Source: Mya arenaria
Taxonomy: Eukaryota; Mollusca; Bivalvia; Myida; Myidae
Assembly (NCBI RefSeq): GCF_026914265.1
Contig: NC_069126.1
Coordinates: 29,282,854-29,346,853 of the forward strand
Length of the DNA: 64,000 bases
Reading direction: 5' to 3'
The translations under genes were made by a program, and so were the position numbers. The notes below the pieces were generated by a model, which had not been told where the DNA came from, searched no databases, and worked only from the letters and a program-made list of their open reading frames with translations. Of the stretch, positions 12,740 through 26,320 are shown in pieces (position 1 is the stretch's first letter; each line of letters begins with the position of its first letter).

Positions 12740-13745
12740 TGCAGGAGAAGCTTCCCTTCCGTTATGGTAAGAAGCCTTTCCTAACAGTGGTCCATTAGTT
12801 GCTTTTGACTCCACTACATTGGTTTGTGTGTGACCATTGATTTCAATTGAGTGGTGCATTGATGAACATAAATGCTCTTACTCTGTGACTTGTTATAGGC
12901 GTATCCTTGTAGTTCTCATTGTTTCGTTAAAGAAATATATAGCTGAAACAAAACAAATATGATTTCACTGTTTGACAGTTTTGATTTAGAGCCCAAAGCT
13001 GTATTGCAGGAGAAGCTTCCCTTTAAGTACGTTGTGTAAGTGACCTACACTTTCACTACAGTGACTCATTCGTTCTTTGTCTCCATTGCACTGATGTGGC
13101 CTTCACTTCTCTTACTTAGTGAGGCATTAGAGGCCGCCACATCCCTGATAATCCCATGGTAGGTTAGGGCCATTCGGTTTCCGTTATAGTGTAATTTTAG
13201 TGTCATTTACCTTTCAGTGGTGCGTTATCTGCATTTGATCACCAAAACAGTAGCGCTTCACATGACTTTGAGTCCCTAATTAATGCGCGCCAATCCTTCG
13301 ATGCCTATAAAATGTGACATAAGTAGTCTACGGTTCCCTTACATATAGTCTTTAGATAACTTTGGTTCCAGGTGTGTTAGGGACCTTTGGTTCCCTTACT
13401 GTATTGTGTAAGTGTTTGTGTTTGTTTTGTTTTGTTTAATTGCCACGTTAATGTCATTTGACTCCCTTTCATAGGGATGTTAGAGACCTTAAGCTCTATT
13501 ACTGCTAATTTAATGGTCGTCGGTTCCTCGACAGTATTGCGTCCTTGGTCATCGCTTTCCTTTAAATTATGAGCCTTTGGTTCCCTTATTGGAGTGAGTA
13601 AGTGTTAGTGTGCCATGAGTTTTATTTAAGTGTCACCTTTATTATCATTCGAGAACAGTACATAGAGGCGTTATGGCCTTTAAAGGCCTTTATTACAGCG
13701 TCACGTTAGAAGCCTTCATTATAGTTGTGCGTTAAAGGCGTTTCG
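12740..13745. repeat. Second, degenerate tandem array, copy A
   Basis: Motifs such as CCTTTGGTTCCCTTA, GTGGTGCGTTA and AGGCCTTTATTACAG recur at irregular spacing of about 40-110 bases over 1 kb. It is much more decayed than the 72-bp array and is conserved in position in copy B. Confidence 0.6.
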
Positions 13746-14285
13746 GAACATAATTATGGAGGATCAATTTATAAGATAATAATAAGAACGTAATATTTTA
13801 TCAAAACTGTAAGGTTAAATACTAACATAATTGTTTGGATAGTATATTTATAAATGAGTGGATGTGTTATCAATGAATGCATCTAGCCCGCGTTGGCAGC
13901 ACTTTAAGTTAAAGCCTATACAAAAAAGTTAAAGCGAGTCATCAATCAAATCTTTGGTATGTAGATAAATATATCACATCCTCTTCAGTCCTTACTTCAA
14001 TAGATTCTACTTTAATTTTTACCAATTATGCAGGCTGGTATAAAGAAAGTCATATAATTTATGAATGTATTGATCATATTATAATAGTATTGCATATCAT
14101 TTCATAATGCATTCGTAAACAAAATAATGTCCGTCTTTAAGCGTAATTTGTCATTTTAAAACGTAAAATTGATTCACATCAAATCATCAAATTAAAGAAT
14201 ACACATCCTGTCGATTGCTGTTAATAGACGAATTATTTTTTAAAATAATAATACTATCAATGTCACATAAACTTTTAACATAATT

Positions 14286-16817
14286 TTAGACACCACTTGT
14301 TAGTTGGATACAAACACTAGTAATATGATCATTCCCAACAAGGAGACTTGAGGTTTGCTCACTGAAGCACAATGACTGAGGCTTCGACAAGCCATCAGAC
14401 TTTCTGACCAATGTGGCCAGCTTCTGTGTGCCCTCCCTGTCAACCTGTGTCACAGTGTCCGAACTAAACCCAGAAACAAACACATGGCCGCGGGGACTGA
14501 TACATCTTCCACTTGGACTTTTCAATTCAGTATCTTCTAATGAAGATAACAATTTTCCAGTTTTATCAAGAGTTATCAATTTATTTTTTAAGCCATTTGT
14601 AACATACATATTCTCTCCCCATCAGGACTAAGAACGCACCTTTTAACGGTCAAGCCAATGGATTTGTCTTCATAAATCTTTGTGATTATATTGCCATCAA
14701 TGTTGTACTGGTAAAGGGTATTCCCTGAGCTCACATACAGCTGACCCTGGTAATAGGCAATGGAGACGCACCGGTAGTCTGTTGTGAAATTTCTCACTTT
14801 ATGTAGCTTTCATGTGGTTACATTGATGAAGTGGACTTCATGCCGTATAGAATCATTAACAGCTACAGCTACTTCTTTTCCAGATATGCGACACAAATCG
14901 TATGGAGAAGAAGGAAGAGCACAACAAGCAGTGACGTCATATTGTCTATTCAAATGTTTCAGTCTGCTATTCTTTTTGTCGGCAATCACAAGGTGTCCGC
15001 TGGGAAACTCACATATACCTACGATAGAGGACCTATAGTTATCAGTTTCTATACCAACATCATAATTCTTTAAGGCTAAATCATTGTATACATGTTATAT
15101 CCTGTCACTTGCATACAAATCGGTCCAATAACAAGGTGCCGTGTAAATTTTAGTTCATTAGGATAGTAGACCACGTGATGTTTATCTACAGTCAGTTGGT
15201 CATGTGAGCGCGAAAACGGATTTGTTTTTTATTCTTAAAGGCAAAAATAAGGTTTCAGTATCTTATTAATAGTCCGCAAACAGCCGACCTCAACAATCAC
15301 TCTGGCAAAACAATCGACCAGAAAATCTACATGTGACGTGAAAATCTTACCCTACCCGCAAATGCTAGAAACTGTGCAGCATTTAACGATAAATAATTCT
15401 ATTTCTGTGGTCAACCGATAAAATCTCTTCCTTGCCAGATAAACTTCCTCCATCCACGGCACTAACCTACTATTCTATATTTATTTCAATTTTATCAATG
15501 GACGCAAGCACGTGCAAGTTTCCGAGAAATACTGATATCAGACTTGAAAATTACTTTTTGTTTAGGCTTTCTCTGCATTGTTTGCACCTGTGCATTTGCT
15601 TTAGACAGCGTGACCTGACATCTTCTGTAGCCAATGTAAGAATGTATCTCATTGTGTTCGTCCGTCATCTGCTGAACCTTTTCATTCATGGCCGTCATTT
15701 GGTCATTAATCTGAGTACAAGCTTCCATATCTACTTTAACATCTGTTTCTAAATCATTGATCATGCTCTCCAACTGTTCAACTGTCGTCTTCTCAAGCTG
15801 GTCCAAAATGTTGTTTATTTCTTTGCGGAGAGCCCTGATTTCAGCCAATATGGCATTGCATGTGTCCTTCTGCGAGGCTGCATATTTCATTCTATCATTC
15901 TGGAGCTCATCCAGACTGCTCCTCGTCTTCTCAACTGCTGCTGATAGCTGCTTGAACTCTGCTGTTTTTAGGAAGCCTCTGGCCAGGTCGGAAAGGTGAA
16001 TGATGCTGCTACACTGTCTAATAAAGACACATTTATGTTAAGAGAAGAACATCAATATTGAATATTTAATTTTGTTTTGCAAGGATACATATGTAAATGT
16101 ATTCTATATTAAAAGGGGAACAGAAATGAAAACACATAACAGAACAGAACGTGTATTAGTTGATGGTTTCTTTTAATCAACCAAGTGTGTTCAATTCTGT
16201 ACAATTTGTATTGATAGAAACACTCTTATGTAAATTTAATTCCAAATATAACTTGTTTTTTTTACTTTACATATAATCACTATTGATCAAAATGTTTTTT
16301 GAATGGTCAAAAATTACTGCTGACCAGTCAAATTGCTTTCATTTTTACACGAGCCAAAATACAACCTGTGGATAACTTATCCAGTGTTCATACAATTCGC
16401 TACTGTTTACTACCCTCTTTCTAAGGCTGCATATAAGAGGTGCTTGATGCATTTCAAGGTTATGAAAACAATGTTCATTACAATATCTTATAACAGTAAC
16501 TACGTGTGGTACATTGCTGCACAAACGTAGCAGCACAACTCCTGGTGGTCATTGCATTTGAGCTTCAGCTTAATGCCATGCTTGTCCAAATTGTCCAACG
16601 TGGAACACACCCACTTCTGAATGTTACCACGTCCGTACACGGTATGTTTTCTATTGACTCCATTATGTAAGCGCACACATTTGTCACACATATAGTATTC
16701 ACACTCTTTACAAAAGTACTTGGCTTTAACGTCTAGGCCAATATCCTCACACGTGGAACAAATGTAGTCATGCACAAGGTTAGATCCCTTGTATAGCGAT
16801 GCTCTTTCAGTGGCCAT
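14286..16817 (-). pseudogene. TRIM1: broken B-box/NHL (TRIM-like) gene
   Basis: Exon 1 is 16817-16504 and encodes two B-box-like zinc modules (CSTC, FCKEC, MCDKC, then the CNDHQELCCYVC region). Exon 2 starts at 16017 and encodes a coiled coil, then NHL/beta-propeller sequence to 14286. Against TRIM2 and TRIM4, exon 2 has a deletion at the end of the coiled coil (about 15530), roughly 390 bases of foreign sequence (about 15095-15486) and an extra AT dinucleotide near 14610 that shifts the propeller frame. No RING is visible. Exon 1 follows an acceptor (TTTCAG) whose phase fits HEPN-B exon 9. Confidence 0.8.
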
Positions 16818-17075
16818 GGTGTGTAAACTGAAAATTTCAATATTCATTCAGTTCTTTATCTTTCGTGAACAGATTTCAGTTACAGATTCGGAATGTCAAG
16901 GTCGAACGTTCATAAAATGGTTGTTTAATAGTTTCTATTAAAACGTCTGTTCACTTGTATAACGTACATTTAAATTCGTTTTAGAAGTAAAAACTTACAA
17001 TTTCAATTTTTTAAATAATAATTTATACTTGAAAAAAACATTACGTTGCATTATTGCACGATAGTTATTCAAGGA

Positions 17076-17206
17076 GTCAATTTATCTATACAATGTATTT
17101 TAATATTTAAGAATCGGATCGAGCAGTAAAGGTAATATAGTCGATCCTATTCTTAAATATTCAAATATTAAATACATTTCCTCGATTAATTGACTTCTCT
17201 TATTGA
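17076..17206. mobile_element. Decayed fold-back element in the HEPN-B/TRIM1 interval
   Basis: GTCAATTTATC...ATGTATTTTAATATTTAAGAATCGGATCGA is matched, with several differences, by its reverse complement ending TCGATTAATTGAC. It is about 130 bases long and AT-rich, and lies between HEPN-B exon 9 and TRIM1 exon 1. Confidence 0.5.
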
Positions 17207-17428
17207 CTTTCTTATTGAATCAATTCAACGTGCATTGGTTTGTCCATGACTAACATGTAAGTTAAACAGTTATGCATATTTACATTAAGGGTCTCAGCCA
17301 CTTTACTTTGAAAACCATGTCAATCAAATTCAAGCACAAAGTCTACAAACCTTTTTGGGGGAGCCTTCTTAGCAGTCTCCTCTGTGATATTTACAGGAGT
17401 CTCAACGTTTTCGGTCAGCTTTTGAGAC

Positions 17429-19317
17429 CTGCAGATATTATGTAAATCAAATTATTGTGCACCGTACATTATACATAGTTTCGGTGTTAGGGTGAAAGTT
17501 GTGACCTCGATTTAATAGCTCTGCTTTATTCTCACGTTTTATTGTTTAATGTTGATTGTGAGCACAACGGAAAGACGAAACATTGCATAATATGCTCAAA
17601 GCTTGCATATTCAAGAAGTTTTGTCAACAAGCAAAATCACCATGTAAAAGCAATAACATATCAGTTTACGTACCCGGTGTACAATTATGTGAATTTTGGA
17701 TGCCTGGTGACATCATATTAATTTGTTATCATTTGAAAGCCTTTTATGATTAGACTGTGAACAGGTGAACTTTCTGAAACCAAGGTAAGAAACGCAATTT
17801 ATCGGCGTAGGGAGATTGTAAAAGAGACCATTTCACGTCGGATTTCAGTTGAAATGAACAAACTGCAATTACTTAGTTTATACATTTAATATATTTACGT
17901 CCATTTAGTTTATATATATGTTATCAATATACAATTCCCTTTTAAATGAAACAAAACTTATATTGGGTCAGCGAGCATTGAATTTTAACCTTATTACCAA
18001 TGTCTCAATGCAATGACAGGCTTTATTGTACATCGGATACCTTAATATGCACAACTTAAATGGTTGGAATATATTGTGTAAAAACCTAAAATTGCGGAGC
18101 GAGCGAGCACGTCTTGGTCATTGAAATGTTAAACAAACTGTTTAAACTGACGTGGATTATAACATGTTTTCAGAAGGCGGGAAAACAAATTATGATTTCC
18201 ACCTGTGTTATATTATAAAATTTAATATTTTAATTATTTAGTATTGTAATAAATAAAGGCCAAAAGGCGATATCATTGTTGGAAATTTAGGTTACACTCT
18301 TATGTCTATAAAACGCAAATTATAGAGATGTGTTGAGTGAGTAAACAGATTGAGCAAAAGAAACTGTAAATGTTGTTTTGTTCCAAGCTTTCAATGTTTG
18401 GTATTTTTAACAAAATATAACATCAAATTTCAGACAGCTGTGTCGATTTTTCCGGATCGATCGTCGTAGAGGGGACATTTGACATATTTTATTGTAGATA
18501 GTAACGGAATGTTTTATTTAAACATTATCTGTAAAAATTAATTGTATAAGTAAGAAAATACTATCATTAAGCAAATCACCGGATAAATATATAAACAATT
18601 TAGAAAACGGCATACTAGTATTTCAAACAAAACTGAAATACGGTGTCTCGCTTCTGTATACAATGTCAATGTCTCGTTTTTACGCTTTATCGGTCAAATT
18701 ACTATTGTCATCGAGAATAAACTATTTTATTGAGTGAATTATACATTTAATCTTTTCAACCTTCTTGCGTTATTTTAGAGTTATCATGTGATTAGTTTCC
18801 TCTTAACAGTTATGAGTATTTATAGTAGGGGCTCGACCTCTTATACTTTGGATACCTTGCCAATCAAAATCAAGCACAATCAAGCATTCTCTTTGTTGCC
18901 TTAAATATATAGCTTAGATGTGGTATCTAAGCATATTAATAATTTAAATTGTCTGTATTCATTTTGCATTCATCAAAGATAGTAGTTAAATATAATTGTG
19001 TATGAAACTGTAATTGTAGCTTTTTACCACACATTAATTGTTAATTTGCTTAATAAAAACATACTTTTTAATAAAAAATCTGTTCTTTGAATACAATGCG
19101 TAAATATAATGCCTCCACAGTTTCACATTCTTACTTACAAAACACTCTCACACCATTGTTCTAATTTACTCGACTCTCTCTATCACTTAACCACCTACTA
19201 GCAATGGTTTTACATTTGAAATGATTTTACTAAGTTATATTTTCTCACAAATAAAAAAATGATGTAAAATTTGGTAAAGAAATGTTTAAGAATAAAAGAA
19301 TGTTCTGGAGTATTTAC
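17429..19317. other. Intron 8 of HEPN-B, nothing recognised
   Basis: This 1.9 kb AT-rich intron has no open frame of note, tandem repeat or recognisable element. The GAGCGAGCGAGC stretch near 18100 resembles the one in the copy-B-only block at 28.83 kb. Confidence 0.5.
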
Positions 19318-22300
19318 CTAACATTGTTAGGGTACTGAACTGTTTCTGGCATATTCATTGACCTAATAAAGATTGTAAACGTACACAATTCGGTTTGTAT
19401 ATCAAGAAATAAACAGTAATCTAAAATAGATGAACCAAAAAAATTAACCTTTTATTTAAATAAAATAGATAGTATTTACGAAAATATTATGATGTTCTAC
19501 ATATGTTATACTTCTCAAGTAAATGTAGTCAATGATATTTCCAATAATTCGCAAGCAAAACAGCAGCGTTCCTATATTAAAACGAAAACCATACTTACGT
19601 CAATGTCTTTTGTTTTTCAGAGAAAAATTTATCAGCTGAAACAACAACACTGTTTGGAGAACTGGTATCTGTAAAAAAAAGATGAAAATGCATTAAATCG
19701 TCACATTTTATTATTAAATAAGAATTTTACTCAATCGTAATATACCGATAAACACGCAGCATATCACCCGTTTAATTTAACGGAGGCATGTGGGAAATTC
19801 GCTTTATGCACTTATCATTTTATAGCATGATTAAGAGTCATTTCTTTATTTTATGGTAAGAAAAAAAACACAACATTTATTTTGTCCAATAAGGAGCCGA
19901 GTGATTAGAAGAAAAACATGTCTGTTAATAAATATTTTACCCTCTATGAAAACGCTCATCACAAGGTGAGGAATTTCCAGACCTCGACGAATCTCGTCAA
20001 CAGTTGTTTGATATAATTCGCCCTTTCCCTTTGCCATCAGATCATTTATTACTTGTCCCCTTTCAATGTAACTGGAAGGATGATAAACACACTTGACCAC
20101 ATTAGTGCATTCGTCATCTTTTTTCACGGACAGAGTCATTTTCTCACTCAAACTTCTTGAACTCGTAATTTGTGAAACTGAAACGGATTGAGAATAGTAT
20201 GATAAATACATTCATTCAGATTAACAAATGAATATAGCTTTGTTCAAAAAGCACAAATATGCAATTTAGTTTCTCAAACTAACGATATATGAATAGTAGG
20301 ATGCTTAATATATAGATATATATGTACAAACACATGTAAAAGATAATTACAAATCATTTTAAACTAAATCAAAAGGTGAACTTTTTCTGCCTCCTGTAAT
20401 GTCGCTGTAGTTGAAAGCAATTTGGCACATACTATCCTATTTGTACACTTAATTTTAACTTAAAACATTTCATTTTGAAAATAGTCTTCCCGCCCACATT
20501 ATTGGTGCCTAAGTCCCAGTTTCTTGATTCATAAGGAAACTTAAGTCGTATATAGCGGACTTAATAAGAGCTGTGTGGCTATAACAATACTTATTAATAC
20601 TGTCTTATCTGATAACCTTAACTTTAGGTGAAAATAGTCTTATACCAGTTAACATTCCATGAATATTCTCTTATAACAATTGTTCCTCTTCATATGAGTT
20701 TACTGTGGTCAATCTCTCCATACTCTTTTATGACAGTATTAGAAACAAGGATTTGAAAGTATTCTTCCTGTTTATCAATTTCAAGCTATATAAAAACTTG
20801 AATTTCCTACTTAAATATTAGAGATCGTCATTATGATAATCTTACCGATCTCATTCAGAAAAGTATAGCTAGTTTTCCTTTCCATTGTCACGTTGATGTC
20901 AAACAACTCGTGTCCTTTCAGAGTCCTCATCGTTTCCTCTAGAGGTGCAAATAATGAATACATCTTTCCAGATATGATGTCTTAAATGAGAGTTATTGCA
21001 GATCCAATATCAGGTACTTGAAGTCCAAGAGTGACACAACTTTGCTTGATATAAGCCACTTTTCTTTTTTCTAAAATGATATCGTATTATTAATGTAAAT
21101 TAAGTCAAATCAAATAATAATTGCATGCAACAGTTAGATAATCAGTAGTTTTAAATAAGTTTAAAATAAGTGGTTTCGTATATGTTTGTGAAATTTCGTT
21201 CACCAACGTAGCTACTCAAAATGCGCATTATCCGCAGAAAACAACATCACAAGTTACATACCTCTGAGCAGTTCTTGGACTATATTTACGACTTTATCGT
21301 CCACATTTCTATCTGTGTTTCCTTGCTCATCTCGCTCTTCTTGGTCTGGATCTGCAACAGGTTGTATGATGTTTCACACTTAGTTGTATACTACTTGTCT
21401 TGCGATGTTTTCAATATAGCGGTCGATTAAACATATCGGTATAGTTGAAAATAAAAATTATATGATCATTTTGCTAGGACTGTTCGATGACGGAAAACGT
21501 TTGCCGTATTATGTATTATAGAACTTTGTACAAACTATCAGATACGGCATTCAAGTTAAATGCAACTTTGATAACTTGCGAACATGACAACCAAAATAGG
21601 TTTTTGCGTATCAATATATTTTTACCCAAACGAACATATATCTATGCATTGCAACACGTTTGAACTATGTTTTGACTTAGATTATAACTTACATACCATG
21701 CAAAGCGCCTTCGTGCAAAGTACTTTGTTGTAATGCAGTTTCAAAGGTTTTTCTTAAGTAATTCGAAACTTTCTCCTCATCGTCATGGTTGTAATTGCTA
21801 AATAACAGCAACACATCGATCACTGAAAAGCGAATCCTTTGCATGTTGCATATTTACTAAATGTCTATTTTTATTTCATTACGTTACACGTGCATGTCTG
21901 CAAAACAACTTCAAAGTTACAAATTAGGAATACTGTTACTGTCAAATAGCGAAACACTGTATGCCGTCAAGTGTTTTATTTATCTAAACAAGTATGCACT
22001 TGCATGTTTTGAGAGTAGCAAACAAAGGTGATTTTAAAAAATCGTGGGAGTCCCCTTTTTTCCGAGACAATATGTTTTCAATGCTTCTCTATTTGATCTT
22101 GTAGGACAATGCCATGTTATTAGACTGGACGTACGTGTTTGCTAATGAAATTATTATAGCTATGTTTATGGCTTATCATGCACCTTCAATTAACCTTACA
22201 AAACACAAATGTCGGTCTGACAGATAACTAACAGAAACCAAGTCTTTATTTGAATAAGCATTAAGGCAACTTCTACCATGGCATAGCATGGTTATAAAAC

Positions 22301-23894
22301 CGGTTTCCTATAACACAATCTCACAATTATCCGAAAAAAACAACAAAGTATTCAAAATCAATCAATCACAAACTGGACCAATTTAAACGATACTAAATAA
22401 AGCTCTCTTTTTAATACAATGCCCTTCTTGTTCAAATTGTTTCAGTCTTCTGCAGAAGTCAGCCCATTTTGTAGCAACTATTTTATAACAGGCATTCTTG
22501 AACTTTTGTACAAGTTTGAGAATTTGATTTGTTATGCATCAGCCGTTAATCGTTTCAATGTACAACAATAGAATGAAAAATACAGAAGAAGTCGAAAATT
22601 CAAAAATAATCCCTGTTTATGGGCACAAGACAAGGACCAATCGACAATTTACAACAAATAATTTATGATAATAACATCAGTATTAGGTCTAGATGATGTT
22701 TGAGGCATCCTTCATAATTCTCTGTAGTCGGTTTATGTATATTACACTTTCAATAACATGCAAAATGAATCACTCAGCTAAACTGATTGTACCAAAGTAC
22801 CTTATATTGTTCTTAGCAGTCCTTAAGGCCATTAATAGTAACTGACAATTAACGAAACATGTATGTATTCAAGAAGGATATTAAAGGTGCAATGTACAAC
22901 ATTATTATAGATTTCTAAGAAATGGTAAGTAACATGTCATTTTAAAAAAAAAAGTCTTTCTAACAATAATACCTTAAGGAAATTGAAAAATCAATTAATG
23001 TTAACTGCCATCAAGCCCCCATTTATTATGAAATTAATCAACAACTTTACCTGGAATTTCAATCTTGATTTCAGTATCATTGATAAGTTGCTTTATTTGC
23101 TCCAAAGCCCCTGCTACTCCTAGGTCGCCTGAAAATGGAATACTTCGTAAATCAATTGAAGACAATATTGTTTGCACTAAAGTGTTACCACAAGTGACTT
23201 ATCGTCAGTTCTTCAAACTAAAATTCCGCTATCACAAGGTTGAAGATGCGACTGGACAAAGTAATTCCTATATATCTTCGCAGGTGATACAACAATACAC
23301 ACCACAGTAATCAAACTTGCTTAAGGTTCTTGCAAGTACAAAATTTGGTTTCAAAGACCAACACATACAATGTTTCAAATGTTCATTATTCAAAAAGTTC
23401 CTATGTTCAATACTTAGCAAGCATAATACATTAATTTTCAGTAACATGTATAAGAAATTCGGCAATTTTTACGAAGTCAGGTTTTGGAAAAGTGTTTTTA
23501 CAAAATGAAAATGTGTTTGTGTAAAAATATTTATCCGATTAAAGATATCTACATATTTCGTTACACGGACAGGAATTTATTTCACCTTTTTCCCTTTTTA
23601 ACTGAACTATTTTCTCATTTGAAAATACCATTAATAAAACACAAAACATTGTTGATTGAGTAATCTGTAGCATTATGACACAAACACTTCTTTCTGTTGT
23701 CAACAAACTTTTCCGAAAAATGCAAAAGCTTTTGGAGCTAAATTCAGAAGAAATTTCCTTTCGTAAAATTTGCCCGAATTCTTACCACACCAGAACAGGT
23801 TGAAAAGGATGAATGATTTTCTCTTGAAAATTGTTGTTTCTCAAAACTTAATAGACTATGAATTATAGATTTTAGAATCATCCACTGTTGCATT

Positions 23895-23966
23895 GCGGAA
23901 GACACTTGTGATGTCAGCATGGCTATATGCGTACATAGCCATGCTGACATCCCAAGTGTCTTCCGC
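23895..23966. repeat. Hairpin-forming inverted repeat 1
   Basis: Two 32-base arms, beginning GCGGAAGACACTTG, are separated by 8 bases with a single mismatch. It lies in a segment private to copy B. Nothing here is clearly coding. Confidence 0.9.
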
Positions 23967-24133
23967 ACAGCCTTATAAAAAATAAGCATTTATTGAAATC
24001 TTATTTGCGCATTTGCTTATACCTGAAAATGTTTTTCCTTAGCAAAAACGTTAATTAACATCAAATGTATTACTAAACTGTAAAAAAAAGAAATCATTAT
24101 ACAACTAGTTTATCATATATACGTTTCAAAAAT

Positions 24134-24210
24134 ATAACAGCATCAGCAGTGCTACATTGCCCCCCGTACTCATTTGTACGGGGGCAATGTAGCACTGCTG
24201 ATGCTGTTAT
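24134..24210. repeat. Hairpin-forming inverted repeat 2
   Basis: Arms of 36 and 35 bases begin ATAACAGCATCAGCAGTGCT and flank a 6-base loop; the only imperfection is one extra C in a C-run. It lies 170 bases from hairpin 1 in the same copy-B-only segment. Confidence 0.9.
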
Positions 24211-25347
24211 AAGGGTGTGTACATTCCATAAGCAACTGAATGAAGTGCAATGTCATATTAAGGTGAGGCCTAAAGATGCACTCTTACTCTCAAATAAGAT
24301 TTACTACAATTAATACTATTGTTTTAATTTCCAAAAATAGGGTGAATAAATGTCGAAAACAATGGTTCTTATGAAGGATACCGAGTTTAATTTGAAAGAA
24401 CTGAGCATAAAACACGGTATTTCTTTTAAATCTTTTAGCATTCACCAATCATTTAATATTTTTGCGCTTTCTTTTATTATGTACAGGGTTACAAACTTGT
24501 TATATTTAATGATATTAATGTTTAATATATAATATATATTTGCTATACATGTGTATGTATTGATTTTGAATAAGAGTGTCACTTTAAATGTCTAATTAAA
24601 CTGTACTTCATAACTACTAACTTAAATTAGGAGAAAGGTTAAAATGAGAACACCAGAAATTGCTAAGTCATAATCGAAACAAATACACACACACATTATA
24701 TATATATAAAACTATACTGTTCTGAAATCCCAACTGTGCAATATCTCAACATCTTCTTCTTTCACTTTACTATCTTGACTTAAGATGTCAATATTTTATA
24801 TGATTTAACCTAAACATTTATAAGTTGTATTTTGACTAAATTTACAATGCAATGCTTTGAAATATAATGAAGCGCTTGTTTAATAAAACCGTCCTAATAT
24901 TTGCCGTGTGTATAAGATTTTCTTTTCCATTTTTTTTTTATAAATCCTTTGCATTAATACATCGATATATTTCAATTGTCATGTTATGTAGACAGACTTG
25001 ACCAATCTAGGTTTTTAAGGGCCGGCCACAAAGCAAACGTCGTTTGAAGGACCAAAATCTAGATTGTTTTAAAAAAATCAATATTAATTTAGTTTGAGGT
25101 TTAATATTTAGCAAGCAGAAATCATATATCCGCTGCAACATGCTTAGCTATAATTAGGAGTTGAGCAATTTTAACAAAAGAAGATTTTATCCCATTTCCA
25201 AACAAAAAGCATTTACGTTTCCCCGGAAATGTCTCAATACATAATGAATATGTTTACATGTCAAATTTATCTAAATTAACTAAAACATTTACATGGTTAT
25301 GAGGCTTTGTGATGATTGCAGCTATTTTAAAAAAGATATTCGCATTT

Positions 25348-25590
25348 TTATAACCACGAAATGAATTTATCACTATTTTCCTTTTTTTTTTGAATAAACG
25401 TCTTATTTGAAAATATATCACCAAGGACCCTCAAGGCATTGTTGATTAGGTAGTCTGGGGAATTTTGACACAAAAGCGATGTAATAATGTTGACAGACTT
25501 TGCCAAAAGAATGTGAATGCTTTCTTTAACAAAATCGGGTAAAATCTTCTTTTGTAAAAATTGCACATTAATACTCCAAAACATATCACC
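25348..25590 (-). other. Exon-like open segment in HEPN-B intron 1, disrupted in copy A
   Basis: About 70 codons are open in copy B, with a helical, HEAT-like look (ESIHILLAKSVNIITSLL, then INNALRVLGDIF). Copy A (5786-5992) has a 1-base difference that shifts the frame in the middle. A diverged relative of the same DNA lies at about 23570-23720 (and 4570-4690 in A), sharing CATTGTTGATT and TTTGAAAATA spacing. No convincing acceptor in frame was found, so it is more likely a dead exon or repeat than a used one. Confidence 0.35.
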
Positions 25591-25764
25591 AAGAATGTAT
25601 GCTTAACTGCTAAGAATGATCGTTCCTCAAAACTAAATAAAACATGAGCTTATGCACTGCGGCCGGCCTTTAGGGAAAATGGTGAATTTAATCATGAAAT
25701 ATAAATGTTTGCAGTACTCTAATAGACCGGCCACATAATTAAAAAATGAAAAAAATAAGCTTAC

Positions 25765-26320
25765 CTTCAGAAACAGTGTCGATGTTTTTCACATACTCGT
25801 TCAACACGCCATTTGGATATGCATGTTTCAAACTCTCGTACTCATCTAATGTTTTGTTGACAAATTGTGTTAAAGTTTGATCGCTCAAAAACTCACATAT
25901 TCGGTTGATTGAACCACGAATGCGCCCCAAGTACTCATTATAAACTTCAGCCGATAATCTGTGATTTGGTTTATGACACAGCTTATTTCTAAGGTTACTT
26001 AAGTTAGCAATGTCCTGACGTAACATTCTATGTTCACTTGTCGTATAACATGCTGTAAGAATAACAATGACATACAATGATATATCCCATTCTTCTAGAC
26101 GAGTGTCTTGTCTGTAGGGATACAATATGTTTTCCTTATGTTTGTCAAGTGAACCCAAAAGGCGTTTCTTGTTCTCGTGCAAAAAGTTATCCACAGTCCC
26201 ATGAACTCCCTGTAAAAACAGCTCCTTAAGCACAGCCATGCCACAGTCCACGAGAGCTATTTGTATTCGTGTGAAATATTCTTGTTCTTCTTTTATAGAT
26301 GACCCCCCTCCTGTCGCCAT
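25765..26320 (-). CDS. HEPN-B exon 1 coding part (HEPN domain)
   Basis: This exon is open along its whole length from ATG to the GAAG/GTAAG donor. It matches HEPN-A exon 1 closely and keeps the RX4H residues. Even if the full gene is dead, this exon plus exons 2-4 could still give a short HEPN protein of around 300 residues. Confidence 0.75.

Larger units (their letters stand above)
1..16900. repeat. Segmental duplication, copy A
   Basis: Bases from position 1 align without shift to bases from 20171, and the match continues through the HEPN gene, both minisatellite arrays and the B-box/NHL gene, up to about 16.9 kb here and 37.8 kb in the partner. A hand comparison of HEPN exon 5 (678-902 against 20846-21070) gives 7 differences in 225 bases; introns and spacer differ more and carry many indels. 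Copy A has a longer first minisatellite and a private 1.2 kb block at 3393-4558. It lacks about 3 kb and 0.6 kb present in B. The left end lies outside the window. Confidence 0.9.

Noticed and set aside
14784-15073. Plus-strand open frames opposite the propeller (also 36166-36408 and 47576-47848)
   Set aside because: They are antisense shadows recurring at the same place in each TRIM copy; the minus strand carries the recognisable NHL repeats.
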